From Halobellus limi (lineage in GTDB: Archaea > Halobacteriota > Halobacteria > Halobacteriales > Haloferacaceae), in NCBI RefSeq assembly GCF_004799685.1, contig NZ_CP031311.1, positions 1,674,001-1,738,000 of the forward strand: a DNA stretch of 64,000 bases, read 5' to 3'. The position numbers and the translations under genes were made by a program. Positions 1 through 7,954 of the stretch are shown here, in pieces. The notes under the pieces were generated by a model that ran no database searches, was not told where the DNA came from, and saw only the letters and a program-made list of their open reading frames with translations. The first letter of the stretch is position 1, and every line of letters starts with the position of its first letter.

Positions 1-822
1 TGCCGTATCTTCCGTGTCAGGGTTGCCTTCAAATTGATCTAAATCGGTTTGTTCAGCTGGCTCTTTGAGAATGTCGTTCAGGTTACACTCTACTGCCTCG
101 GTCCGTCGCTGTCCCGGAAAGCGGTATGCTGAGACGAGTCTTCCCACACGCGTCCCTTCGCTCGGCAGATCCACAAGCCGCAAAGCTACATCACCTTCCC
201 GATGACAGTAGTCAAGGAGTCGGTGGGTGAGGGACCATCCATCTGAGCAGAGGTCGACGATATCCTTTGGATTATCGAAGAGTAGCCAGTTCGCCAGCAG
301 GTCAACCATGCCCTCCTCGACATCCGGCGGCCATGCAACCGGTAGTCCTCTTAGAGTTCTGCCCGATCCCTTGATTGGCGTCCCTTCGTGATAGCCCTCA
401 TCAGAGATTATATTCGAGAAAAAGAGCGGTAGCTCGTCCGTTGTCAACTCGGGATAATCATCGAACCCGTCAACCAACAACTTGGAGACCATCTCCCCGA
501 GATCCTCGATAAAGGCCTCGGTCGAGTCAGACGACAGGCGTTCGGCCCCACCGCAGTGGTAATCCGAAATCCCCAATACGTGTACCATAGGAGCGGTGGC
601 GAACACTACTCCGGAGTCATCTGGATCCAGAAGCTCTGAACCTTCTGTCAACCCCCCAGAGTGAGCGAGAGCCTCAGCTCCTAAGCACAAGAGCAGGGAT
701 CGGGAGTCCCCAGTCACATATATCCAGTTGTCTCCGTATGAGATGATCTCCTCCACAGCCGAAGAATTCTGTAGAACGCCCTCCACATCGGCCCTGTTCG
801 GAGGAGACAGGGTATCGGTCAT
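1..822 (-). CDS. Partial orphan protein, C-terminus cut by window edge
   Basis: An open frame runs from an ATG at 822 (complement) to the first base of the window without a stop, giving at least 274 residues, so the C-terminus lies outside. The protein starts MTDTLSPPNRADVEGV, is acidic, and has no signal peptide or membrane segment. I recognise no catalytic motif; there is a lone DYHCGG stretch near residue 90. It is followed in the opposite direction of reading by two further leftward genes, with 50 bp to the next one at 873, so the three could be co-transcribed from the right. Function unknown; presence as a gene is supported by the long uninterrupted frame and haloarchaeal acidic composition. 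Confidence 0.75.
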   Translation of the reverse strand, partial: MTDTLSPPNRADVEGVLQNSSAVEEIISYGDNWIYVTGDSRSLLLCLGAEALAHSGGLTEGSELLDPDDSGVVFATAPMVHVLGISDYHCGGAERLSSDSTEAFIEDLGEMVSKLLVDGFDDYPELTTDELPLFFSNIISDEGYHEGTPIKGSGRTLRGLPVAWPPDVEEGMVDLLANWLLFDNPKDIVDLCSDGWSLTHRLLDYCHREGDVALRLVDLPSEGTRVGRLVSAYRFPGQRRTEAVECNLNDILKEPAEQTDLDQFEGNPDTEDTA

Positions 823-872
823 CAATCAGGCATCGAACGACGAGGATATAGTTTTGATTGTGAGTTTCCGGT

Positions 873-1640
873 CTATGAATCGTCTGTCTCGTCGAACAGG
901 AACACCAACTCAGCCCCCAGTTTCTTGAAGAAATCCTGCTCTGCTCGAATCCAATCGGAGGGAGACTGATCTATGGCGGGACGTTCGATTTCCGCATCAA
1001 CTTCAGCCAGCAGGGCCTCTGTCAATTCAGCAAACGACTCCCGTATCTCACCGAACCCTGTGAAGCTCTCGTCAGCTTCGAGTATCTCCGAGAGCAGATA
1101 TTCCAGTCCGACTACTGAATCGAGCTCCATCGGCTCTGAGAAGAACTTGGTCTGGTTCTCCGTGAAACCGATTGTATGTCGATCAGTGCTGTCTCCCTCG
1201 TCCATTTCCGGGAGACCATAGCAGGTTGCGAAAACCGTATTCTCTAGAATCGTCTCGTTCCTATGGTGGGAGGCGTATTCTGACATCTCGGAGAAGATGG
1301 GGGCCACGTAGTAGGTATGGGGATAGTAGTCTGCGGTCTCGATGAGCGTGTTATGCTGCTTCGCGTTCTTGATTTTGAATCTGTAGTAGTCGCTTGGGAA
1401 CTCCTTCCAGTGCCGAGCTTGTGCCCCGACCATGTGTTCCGACCGCTTGTATTGGAGGAATAGTGGTTCCATGCCGGCCCCGTTCGATATCAGCGCATCC
1501 ACGTCGTATCCGATGTCTCCCTCGATATTCTGTGTCGGAAATCGCGGTGGCTGCACCAGCGGGTAGCGCCAATTGCCCTCTTCCAATTCGCTCGTCGCAC
1601 CGTACACGAACTGCGTCTCACTGATTTCTGGCTTGACCAT
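873..1640 (-). CDS. Orphan protein, possible nuclease-like fold
   Basis: A 255-residue acidic soluble protein starting MVKPEISETQF. Around residues 40-66 it reads GDIGYDVDALI, then a strand ending FLQYKR. An acidic residue in one strand followed by (Q/E)xK in the next resembles the core of PD-(D/E)xK nucleases, but with Q in place of the usual E/D, so this is only a hint. No membrane segments. It lies in a leftward trio with the genes at 1 and 1732, 91 bp downstream of the latter, and has its own TATA-like sequence at about 1704-1715. I cannot assign a function; a role in the island's defence repertoire is inference from location. Confidence 0.7.
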   Translation of the reverse strand: MVKPEISETQFVYGATSELEEGNWRYPLVQPPRFPTQNIEGDIGYDVDALISNGAGMEPLFLQYKRSEHMVGAQARHWKEFPSDYYRFKIKNAKQHNTLIETADYYPHTYYVAPIFSEMSEYASHHRNETILENTVFATCYGLPEMDEGDSTDRHTIGFTENQTKFFSEPMELDSVVGLEYLLSEILEADESFTGFGEIRESFAELTEALLAEVDAEIERPAIDQSPSDWIRAEQDFFKKLGAELVFLFDETDDS

Positions 1641-1703
1641 CTTCCTCTTAATCGAACCAGCCGCGGAATGTGACCCAATCCACGATTATGACAAATGTTC
1701 GAT

Positions 1704-1715
1704 GGTATAAGTATT
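1704..1715 (-). promoter_or_regulatory. Possible TATA box for the gene at 873-1640
   Basis: The complement of this stretch reads AATACTTATACC, an archaeal TATA-like element. It lies 64-75 bp upstream of the ATG at 1640, in the 91-bp gap after the gene at 1732-3354, so it could drive the downstream gene separately. Confidence 0.35.
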
Positions 1716-1731
1716 CCTCGGGGTATATCTC

Positions 1732-3354
1732 CTATTCAGGAGTCTCGATTTGACTGATGTACGCGGTACTTCTGAATATCTCCACCAGAATCGAGGCAGA
1801 GATATCGAAGTGGGCTTCCTTGTATCGGAGATCGCCGTGGGCAGTCCGGTTGCGTAGAGCTTCTCCCACGAGGTCGTGGTACCGGAACCGGAGGTACGTC
1901 ACATACTCGTCGTCTACCAACCCATCCAGTCGATTCACGATTCCCCCGAGGGATTTGGGCAAGTCCTCACCGCGCTTGCTCCCGGTGACTGCAGTCTCTG
2001 CCGCCTCCAATTGGTGCTTCATCAGCCCCTCTAGGCGAGCCATCCCGAGATGGATGGCCTCCGGGTGGCGGTCCTCGAAGAATGCGATGATAAAGTGGGT
2101 GAGGAATGCTTTATCATCGACCGTTGCGCCCTCGATAGATTCGAGCAAGGTGTAGAAATGATGTTCACGAATCAGTTCTTGATTGATGAGCTTGTAGACG
2201 ACCCGAGCAGTCAACGCGGTCGATAAGCGAGCATCGATATTGTAACTGTGTGGGATATCTATGTCCGAGACCTCATCGGAGACTGAGTCACCCTCGTGAG
2301 TCATCAGTCTGCGGGGGAATATCTCGTGGATCGAGGCAGTCGCGAATTCGTCTGAATCTTCCTCTGGACGTTGACTCGGTTCCTCCCTTTCGAGCTGCGG
2401 TAGCAGCACTGGGGCCTTGACTAAGCCGATAAATGCGGCTTCTGGTGAGTGCTGAGTAGCTATATCCTCGAAGGCCCCAATCAGGGTAGAGACAATCGTC
2501 TCGAAGTTCTCTGCCTCTTCGTCAGATACCTCCCAACCGACCGACTTCATTTCCTCCTCGATTCCTTCTTTGTTTGCCTCCCGCTTTTCCAATCGCCACC
2601 GGTTGAGGGTTTCCTCGTCCGCGAAGGGCTCACATTCCGTAATTGCTCCTTCAATCGTCGCCGCAGTTACGAGGTATCCCCGTGTCCTCTGAAACTCGAT
2701 TTCGTCTTCGTAGGACTCGATGAGAGCTTCTTCAACGTCCTCGATTGATTTCTCGCGCTGATTCTGGATTCGTCGGAGCCTCCGGAGGTACTTTCGTTGA
2801 GAGTGATGGTTTTGTTTCTTGTTCGTATACTCTGCCCGGGTCCAACAGATTTCGACGAGACGGTCGAGCGTTTGATTATCGATCGACTGTAGGTTAGCCT
2901 CAGAGATTGCATCTAAAATACGCCCTGCGGCACCTTCGTTTGTATCGAGGCCTGAGTAGTTTTCTTCGAGTAGCTCCACTGCTTGCTCGGCCCCTCTTTG
3001 CATTCGATTCTCGTGATTCAGGGAGTCTGCAAGCTCGATAAGCGAGGTGAGTGCCCAACTCGCCACATTCAGCCATCCCTCGCCGAGAGCCTCCTCAAAA
3101 CCTTCCTCGTACTTCTCTAGGGCACGCTCCGCTCCGTTCTCGTAATCTTGGTCACTTACCCACAGCTGGTACCCGTGAAGCGCGTCGAGGAGAGGGTGTT
3201 CAGCGCTAGTTGAATCAAGCAGGGCGATATTGTAGTGGAGCTCATTCTGGATTTCTCCGTCAATTTGTCTCTTGAGCGTGTGTAGTGCTAATTTGAACGC
3301 ATAATCGTCGGAGGACGTTCTAGCGTCCTCAAGTGCCTTCTCCACGGCGTCCAT
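1732..3354 (-). CDS. DUF4209-like protein with HEPN-type RNxxxH motif
   Basis: A 540-residue acidic protein. The N-terminal three quarters look all-helical and repeat-like, with many E/L-rich helices. The C-terminal region (about residues 400-540) contains LRFRYHDLVGEALRNRTAHG, i.e. RNxxxH inside a helical domain, as in HEPN RNases and the DUF4209 family. In HEPN proteins this motif forms the RNase active site; some members are only binding domains. No membrane segments. An island palindrome (3426-3446) sits 72-92 bp upstream of its start. The location in a defence island fits an abortive-infection RNase, but that is inference; the DUF4209 assignment rests on the C-terminal motif and layout only. 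Confidence 0.7.
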   Translation of the reverse strand: MDAVEKALEDARTSSDDYAFKLALHTLKRQIDGEIQNELHYNIALLDSTSAEHPLLDALHGYQLWVSDQDYENGAERALEKYEEGFEEALGEGWLNVASWALTSLIELADSLNHENRMQRGAEQAVELLEENYSGLDTNEGAAGRILDAISEANLQSIDNQTLDRLVEICWTRAEYTNKKQNHHSQRKYLRRLRRIQNQREKSIEDVEEALIESYEDEIEFQRTRGYLVTAATIEGAITECEPFADEETLNRWRLEKREANKEGIEEEMKSVGWEVSDEEAENFETIVSTLIGAFEDIATQHSPEAAFIGLVKAPVLLPQLEREEPSQRPEEDSDEFATASIHEIFPRRLMTHEGDSVSDEVSDIDIPHSYNIDARLSTALTARVVYKLINQELIREHHFYTLLESIEGATVDDKAFLTHFIIAFFEDRHPEAIHLGMARLEGLMKHQLEAAETAVTGSKRGEDLPKSLGGIVNRLDGLVDDEYVTYLRFRYHDLVGEALRNRTAHGDLRYKEAHFDISASILVEIFRSTAYISQIETPE

Positions 3355-3425
3355 ACTCTATTCCGGGTGTTTGTCGGATTAGTATTAATTGGGGAGCTCT
3401 CTGCGGCTTCGCAACGTGTGACTGA

Positions 3426-3446
3426 ACTAATGGAATCTCCATAAGA
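3426..3446. repeat. Island palindrome copy 1
   Basis: Half-sites ACTAATGGA and TCCATAAGA separated by 3 bases. The first six inner bases of the right half match the consensus TCCATTAGT. It lies in the gap upstream of the leftward HEPN-like gene (start 3354). Confidence 0.6.
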
Positions 3447-3574
3447 TGTCGCCAGATACGGTGAACTACTCACGAACTAAGTTGGAGCTCTCCTATCTCG
3501 GCCCCATCAATTATTCTGAAGTATATGTCCACGTTATCACTTATCGAGGCCGCGCCGACCCTATCCGATGGAAT

Positions 3575-4429
3575 CTAAGTGATAATTTGAATTGCTACTC
3601 TCCGAGTTAGTAACACACCTAACATAAGAAGGAAACCTCCGATAAGTCCGATAAGATGGCCATAGACGTTCGTACCCGCGTCCACACCTACGAACAGAGT
3701 AACCGGTACCGCTGCGAATAGAATGAGTGCATACACTACCAAATGAACTTCATATTCCCGGCCGATCTTCGCGACAACCTGCCGGTCGTACCCGGCAAAT
3801 CCGAGTCCAACTACACTAAGCACGGCTAGAAGGACTACCGACCATCTACGGAGTCCAGCAAGCCACAGTACCGCCCCTAACTCCAGTCCCATGAGGCTAG
3901 TGCCAGCAATCTCAACACCGATGTCAGCTACTTTCTCGTTCACGTGATAAGCGATAAAGAACGGGAGGGCCCCAGCGTAACCAGCAATCACCCCAGAGAA
4001 TCCGACGACTGTCTCCGCACCCATGTCGCCAAGTGTTGCTATTGAGTACACCGACACGAGGAGAGGGAGTATGGTCAGAAACAGAATCGATACGATACGG
4101 AGGATCCGTTGCTTACCCGCACTCACTGCTAATGGGAAAATGAACAGCATAAGCAGAAGGTAGCTGAGAATGTTGTTTGCGAGGTGGGGGATATCTCCGT
4201 GAACGAAGTTGGAGAGGTACAGCTGTACCACCGTTGGGTCATTTAGATTCAGAACCCACTGTTGCTGCTGATGAAGCGGAAGTGCCCCGACAAACAGGAG
4301 AATAGTCGGGATGAAGCCGAATGCGAGTGCACGCTGCGCGGGTGTACTACCCGTGATGGTTGCTGTAACGATACTCCGAAACACGCGACCCGGATTTGAG
4401 TCCGGTGTCGGAGGTGTTTGGTGTGCCAT
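3575..4429 (-). CDS. Rhomboid-family intramembrane protease
   Basis: A 284-residue membrane protein with about six to seven hydrophobic segments. It carries the rhomboid hallmarks in order: HLANNILSYLL (the conserved H and N before the active site), GFSGVIAGYAGA (GxSG with the catalytic serine, about residue 145), and YGHLIGLIGGF near the end (catalytic histidine, GHxxGxxxG). Rhomboids cleave transmembrane substrates inside the lipid bilayer; the substrate is unknown here. The gene is divergent from a winged-helix membrane protein (start about 4546), with a strong palindrome between them, so the pair may be co-regulated. The start at 4429 gives a short soluble N-terminus (MAHQTPPTPDSN) before the first segment. 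Confidence 0.85.
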   Translation of the reverse strand: MAHQTPPTPDSNPGRVFRSIVTATITGSTPAQRALAFGFIPTILLFVGALPLHQQQQWVLNLNDPTVVQLYLSNFVHGDIPHLANNILSYLLLMLFIFPLAVSAGKQRILRIVSILFLTILPLLVSVYSIATLGDMGAETVVGFSGVIAGYAGALPFFIAYHVNEKVADIGVEIAGTSLMGLELGAVLWLAGLRRWSVVLLAVLSVVGLGFAGYDRQVVAKIGREYEVHLVVYALILFAAVPVTLFVGVDAGTNVYGHLIGLIGGFLLMLGVLLTRRVAIQIIT

Positions 4430-4475
4430 CCGCTTCTACGTAAGGGGAGCAGGTATCTTGATGGGGAATCAGAAT

Positions 4476-4496
4476 TTGGGTGTTGGTAACACCCAA
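4476..4496. promoter_or_regulatory. Perfect 9-3-9 palindrome, likely operator
   Basis: Half-sites TTGGGTGTT and AACACCCAA separated by GGT, all nine pairs matching. It lies between the divergent rhomboid and winged-helix genes, about 50 bp upstream of the latter's start. The 21-bp size suits a dimeric helix-turn-helix repressor; the neighbouring winged-helix protein is an obvious candidate binder (inference). Confidence 0.55.
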
Positions 4497-4545
4497 TTGG
4501 CGGTCACCAACTGCCGCTGAGGAGGGCTGGGGATTAACAACTTCA

Positions 4546-5109
4546 ATGATGACAGCAGAAATTCCACCGTCGATCAAGGAGGATTTGGAATTTGATGCCA
4601 GCAAAGAGGTGCAGGACAGCCATCTCGTCGCAGTCTTCGTTGAGAGTGACCGACCGTTTCTGTCGCGCCGGCGAGTTCAGAACGAGATCGGGCTCTCTAG
4701 TCAGGGAACGCGGGACAGGCTGAGTGATCTCGAAGAACGTGAGATTCTGGATTCTGCGGCTGCTGGAGGTGGTCGTATCTACTGGATACGCAACAGCAAG
4801 TCTCAGTGGCCAATACCCACGGATGTTGAAGTAGAACCCGTTTCCAATGACCTCACTGTCTCGGAATTGCTCCAAAGACAGCCAGTACAATTCATTGGTG
4901 TGGGGCTGATTCTGATGATCGCAGGTGCGCTCTTTACGACTCTATTCACGATGGCACTGGCTTACGACGTTTCCCTTCCTGTCGTTGGAACGCAACAGTT
5001 GCTGCTGTGGGCTATTGGGTCGGTCTTCGTCGGTATTGCCTTCTGTGTAGGCGCAGCTGTAGTTTGGGTAATAGACCGCGCTCGAATAGGTGGAGAGCGC
5101 CCTTGGTGA
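4546..5109 (+). CDS. Winged-helix protein with two C-terminal membrane segments
   Basis: I start at the paired ATGs (4546/4549; MMTAEIPPSIKE), because the upstream extension is poor in acidic residues and overlaps the palindromic operator region. The product is about 187 residues. An N-terminal winged helix (about residues 25-75; FLSRRRVQNEIGLSSQGTRD is the helix-turn-helix) is followed by a wing ending RIYWIR. Two hydrophobic segments follow (IGVGLILMIAGALFTTLFTM, and WAIGSVFVGIAFCVGAAVVW). Such membrane-tethered winged-helix proteins are common in haloarchaea and probably act as one-component regulators. It is divergent from the rhomboid gene; cleavage of this protein by the rhomboid is conceivable but untested. 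Confidence 0.8.
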   Translation: MMTAEIPPSIKEDLEFDASKEVQDSHLVAVFVESDRPFLSRRRVQNEIGLSSQGTRDRLSDLEEREILDSAAAGGGRIYWIRNSKSQWPIPTDVEVEPVSNDLTVSELLQRQPVQFIGVGLILMIAGALFTTLFTMALAYDVSLPVVGTQQLLLWAIGSVFVGIAFCVGAAVVWVIDRARIGGERPW

Positions 5110-5230
5110 CCTTCCAGAGTACGACGCAGACGATTCGCCACCCGGCGGCTACTACATCCGAGATGTTGAGACTGGCCGAGTCGTCGTGGTCATCTTTGGT
5201 ATCCCTGAAGACGACTTCCCTACGAGTTAA
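5090..5230 (+). CDS. Small overlapping ORF or frameshifted tail
   Basis: A GTG directly after an in-frame TAG opens a 46-codon frame overlapping the last 20 bases of the winged-helix gene. Its translation is strikingly protein-like: LPEYDADDSPPGG, then YYIRDVETGRVVVVIFGIPE, ending DDFPTS. Either this is a small translationally coupled gene, or a C-terminal tail lost from the upstream protein by a frameshift. Composition (acidic, alternating hydrophobic strand) favours real or recently real coding. I cannot decide between the two. Confidence 0.4.
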   Translation: MESALGDLPEYDADDSPPGGYYIRDVETGRVVVVIFGIPEDDFPTS

Positions 5231-5290
5231 TATCTGGAGACTCGAATTTCCCAGACTAACGTAGTATACCTACGATTGAATCTTCGAGAT

Positions 5291-5854
5291 ATGGTATCTG
5301 AAACGCAACTCGGCGAGCATATCGTTGGAGCGTATCACAAGCTCGTAACCGACTGCGAGGTCGTCAGCTACAACCAACGATCGAAAACAGAAGGCGAGCA
5401 GATGGAGATTGATGTCATCGGTATCGACTCCACCGACGGGGAACAAGTCATCTACACCTGTGAGGTCATCACTCACCTCCACGGAACAATCTACCCGGGG
5501 GAGCCATCCACCAGTCGCTGGGACGAATTTGGAAACACCGACTACCAATACACGCTCGAAAAACTGTGGAAGAAGTTCACCGCGGACCACGAATACGTCA
5601 CGGAGGTCTTTGACGACGCTGACCAATATGTATTCCAGCTCTGGTCGCCGGTCCTCCCGCGTGGGTACCTGACAGATGGCCTTGATCAACTCGCGGCAGA
5701 ATTTGAGGCAGAATACAACCACGATATTGAGATGATAATCAACGGTGAGTACACCGACCGTGTTGAGGACCTACGAGAACTCGCCGCCGATGACAAGAAG
5801 GATTACGGCGAACCGGCGTTCCGCTTCCTCCAGATTTTAGAGCATCTTCGTTGA
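5291..5854 (+). CDS. Orphan protein, possible PD-(D/E)xK nuclease fold
   Basis: ATG at 5291 (MVSETQLGEHIVGAYHKLV) is preferred over a TTG 15 bases upstream; 187 residues. An N-terminal helix is followed by GEQMEIDVIGIDSTD and then VIYTCEVITHLHG. This gives the helix, ExxD strand, ExV strand order seen in restriction-endonuclease-like folds (E...D...E), although the final K is replaced by V-I-T. The second half is helical with aromatic-rich stretches and no membrane segments. It is flanked by small orphans; no partner methylase is adjacent. Nuclease activity is speculation from the motif spacing; the gene itself looks sound. Confidence 0.7.
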   Translation: MVSETQLGEHIVGAYHKLVTDCEVVSYNQRSKTEGEQMEIDVIGIDSTDGEQVIYTCEVITHLHGTIYPGEPSTSRWDEFGNTDYQYTLEKLWKKFTADHEYVTEVFDDADQYVFQLWSPVLPRGYLTDGLDQLAAEFEAEYNHDIEMIINGEYTDRVEDLRELAADDKKDYGEPAFRFLQILEHLR

Positions 5855-5918
5855 TCCGCAGCAACATACAGTCAACAGTCTATTATACTGCTGCTTGGCT
5901 CTCATCGCTGTGGTCTTG

Positions 5919-6154
5919 CTACGGACAATATCCTCGCTCTCGAAGGAATTCCCAGTCGTTTCGCCGATCTCTGACCACTCCCCGGATCCCATTTTCTATA
6001 CCCTGATTGTAGTAGCGACCGAGTAGCACTTCATCAGTAAGGAAAACACTCCCAGATACGAGCCGAACCCCATTGTTGTGATGCCGACGATCTGTCCGTC
6101 TATGGTGTCTATTTTAGTCGAGGGCTCCCACTCTACTTCTTCGGCAATTATCCG
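5919..6154 (-). pseudogene. Frameshifted remnant of an orphan gene
   Basis: Two overlapping frames on the complement look like parts of one protein broken by a frameshift. The upstream piece reads RIIAEEVEWEP then IDTIDGQIVGI. The downstream piece, in another frame, reads GVRLVSGSVFLTDEVLLG, then RYYNQGIENGIRGVV, ending WEFLRERGYCP before TAG at 5919-5921. Neither piece has a suitable start codon upstream. This otherwise empty 360-bp gap (5855-6215) is best explained as a decaying gene; no family recognised. Confidence 0.4.
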
Positions 6155-6215
6155 TCATAGATATGTATGAATTGAACTCTCTCTATTAAGCCGACCTAGC
6201 TGTTTTGAGAGGGTG

Positions 6216-6371
6216 ATGGACGCACAGTGCTTGTTACAAAACGGCGAAATCACGGTTCTTGTAATCGGGAGTTTCGACGATGAGCTATCAACTGTAGTTA
6301 GTGCAGCCCATGCAGAACACAAGTGGCTACAAGAGAGGTCCCACGCGAAAGTTTTCGCGGATTATCGATGA
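6216..6371 (+). CDS. 51-residue small protein upstream of a zinc-ribbon gene
   Basis: A complete short frame, ATG at 6216, encodes a protein starting MDAQCLLQNGEITVLVIG and ending AKVFADYR. Its stop overlaps the next start as ATGA at 6368-6371, the coupling typical of real operon partners. No domain recognised; the N-terminal half could form a small beta sheet. The overlap with the following CxxC gene is the main support. Confidence 0.5.
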   Translation: MDAQCLLQNGEITVLVIGSFDDELSTVVSAAHAEHKWLQERSHAKVFADYR

Positions 6372-6658
6372 ACGAGGACAGGGAGGAGGATGACCTTACG
6401 ACATTAGATTGGGAGGAGTGGTTGGAGCGTACTGACGTAGACATCGACGAAGATCGTCCTGCGAGTGAGATCTTGAGACAGTGGCGACGACAACGTAGAC
6501 TGGCCCCTACAAACTGTTCGGATTGTGGGATGACGATTGATTCTGATGACCAGTGTATACAAGCTAGCTGGGAAGTCTTCGACGGCGAGGAACGACTTGG
6601 CACAGGTACCGTGTTATACTGTACTGACTGCGTCCCTCCCGGGATGCGAATCGAGTAA
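6368..6658 (+). CDS. Small acidic zinc-ribbon protein
   Basis: Start at ATG 6368 (MNEDREEDDLTTLDW) is chosen for the 4-base overlap with the 51-codon gene before it; a longer in-frame version from 6323 would run through that gene. The product is 96 residues: an acidic N-terminal half, then NCSDCGMTIDSDDQCIQ, and LYCTDCVPPG near the end. The two CxxC pairs are about 36 residues apart and probably bind one zinc. Such small zinc-ribbon proteins are abundant in haloarchaeal mobile regions and mostly uncharacterised; nucleic-acid or protein binding is a family-level guess. Confidence 0.65.
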   Translation: MNEDREEDDLTTLDWEEWLERTDVDIDEDRPASEILRQWRRQRRLAPTNCSDCGMTIDSDDQCIQASWEVFDGEERLGTGTVLYCTDCVPPGMRIE

Positions 6659-6676
6659 CGGCTATCTGGAGACGAG

Positions 6677-6832
6677 TTATCTCTCCAAGGCACTGCATCG
6701 GTGGTAGTGGAGTAGTTCTGATATTTCACGGGCCGAGACTACGGTTTTGCAGAGAGTACATCGATACCACTGCCCAGATATCCTCGTGTATTCGAGATGG
6801 CCGTCTGTTAGACGTGGGTCTCTGTCGGTCAT
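6677..6832 (-). CDS. 51-residue small zinc-finger-like protein
   Basis: From the ATG at 6832 the frame encodes MTDRDPRLTDGHLEYTR, then WYRCTLCKTVVSAR, and ends near HYHRC followed by SALER. The CxxC plus HxxC arrangement suits one zinc site. It converges on the zinc-ribbon gene at 6368-6658, leaving 18 bp between stops. The layout resembles the small CxxC protein at 23589-23744. Short length keeps confidence moderate. Confidence 0.45.
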   Translation of the reverse strand: MTDRDPRLTDGHLEYTRISGQWYRCTLCKTVVSAREISELLHYHRCSALER

Positions 6833-6931
6833 ATTTGAGCCCACGACGACCGACTGCAATGGTTTAATCCAGATGCGAATGTCCTGTATAAACTGGCTCA
6901 GCTATAATCAATCCGGTCCTATTCGCTAGCA

Positions 6932-7165
6932 ATGTTGACTGACAAAGCGTGGGAAACGGTACTAGAGACTCTGAAGCACGAGGGTTCGTTTCGGCTTGAA
7001 GAACTACCGTTCGAAGGTGGTGAGCTTGTCTCAGTTGCGATAATGCTACGCCGATTTGAGCAGAAAAACTGGGTTCGGAAAGAAGGCGAATTGTGGCTCC
7101 CCGATGAGAAAGCTCGGCGACTTCTGGACCTCGATGACTCGATACCAGCAAGGAAGGGCGACTGA
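6932..7165 (+). CDS. Small winged-helix DNA-binding protein
   Basis: A 77-residue protein that is essentially one winged-helix domain: helix 1 (MLTDKAWETVLETLKHEG), a recognition-helix region (LVSVAIMLRRFEQKNWVRK), and a wing ending in LWLPDEKARRLLDL. No effector domain is present, so it is probably a simple transcriptional regulator or an accessory specificity factor. Its stop at 7165 is followed 10 bp later by a possible GTG start of the next gene, suggesting an operon pair. Target unknown; the island palindromes are candidate sites but nothing in the sequence links them to this protein. Confidence 0.65.
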   Translation: MLTDKAWETVLETLKHEGSFRLEELPFEGGELVSVAIMLRRFEQKNWVRKEGELWLPDEKARRLLDLDDSIPARKGD

Positions 7166-7175
7166 GTCCATTTCC

Positions 7176-7883
7176 GTGACTGAACTACCTCCTCGGGTTC
7201 GGGCGATAATTGGGGCTACTAACGTACGCTGTATCGAGGACACGGAGATCCCACAGGTCCTCAGTCTTCGCCAATTCGATTCAGAGGTGGGGTGGAGCTA
7301 TCTCCGAAACACGAATGAAGAGTGGAAGTCGGTCCATGCTTCGACTAAAGGAAAGCTGACCCCCTCTCTTGGCGACGCGCTGGTCGAGACGACTACCCAT
7401 AGTTCAGTACGTCCCAAGGAGGCAACTCCAGACTGGCACGCAGCGTTTCGCACCGCTCTCGATGATTTCGGTCGAGTCCGCTGTCAGGCAGAGGTTGAAC
7501 CGTACGCTCAGCGATACCTCCAGCATCACGCGTTTGTAGCCGAGCGACGTGCCGACTCTAGTAACAAAGGCCATAGAGAGGCAACCCTGCAGGAACTCTC
7601 CCTGACTCCTGATCCGACACGAATCGGGGTCGTAATAGTCGGAGACGACGAACCACGCGAGTTCAGGGGGCACCCTCTGCGTTTACTGAAGGCTATTACC
7701 CAGATAAGTGAGGATCAGGGCCTCCACCGTCAGTATCTGGCTGCGGTGGACGGGGAGGAAATCTGTTCTGCCTCATTCGTTCGTGCTCTCGGCGTTCCGT
7801 GTATCGTACTGGCCGACCGATTGGGTAAGGAGTACGAACTATTTATTGAGCGAGTCGTCGATTACCACGAGCGGATGACGTAG
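7176..7883 (+). CDS. Orphan protein paired with a winged-helix gene
   Basis: The open frame extends upstream to 7056, but that part overlaps the winged-helix gene and is basic and unlike haloarchaeal protein. I therefore prefer the GTG at 7176 (VTELPPRVRAIIGATNV), 10 bp after the previous stop; ATG 7134 is the alternative. About 235 residues. The C-terminal half (RIGVVIVGDDEPREFRGHPL, then LGVPCIVLADRLGKEYE) looks like an alpha/beta domain. No catalytic motif recognised. Likely co-transcribed with the regulator before it. Function unknown. Confidence 0.6.
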   Translation: MTELPPRVRAIIGATNVRCIEDTEIPQVLSLRQFDSEVGWSYLRNTNEEWKSVHASTKGKLTPSLGDALVETTTHSSVRPKEATPDWHAAFRTALDDFGRVRCQAEVEPYAQRYLQHHAFVAERRADSSNKGHREATLQELSLTPDPTRIGVVIVGDDEPREFRGHPLRLLKAITQISEDQGLHRQYLAAVDGEEICSASFVRALGVPCIVLADRLGKEYELFIERVVDYHERMT

Positions 7884-7954
7884 AAGGAGTTTGAGGCGTC
7901 AAATCAGATTTTCATCTGGAGTTGTCCCGCAGGTGTACGGGGCTCTGGAGGCGC

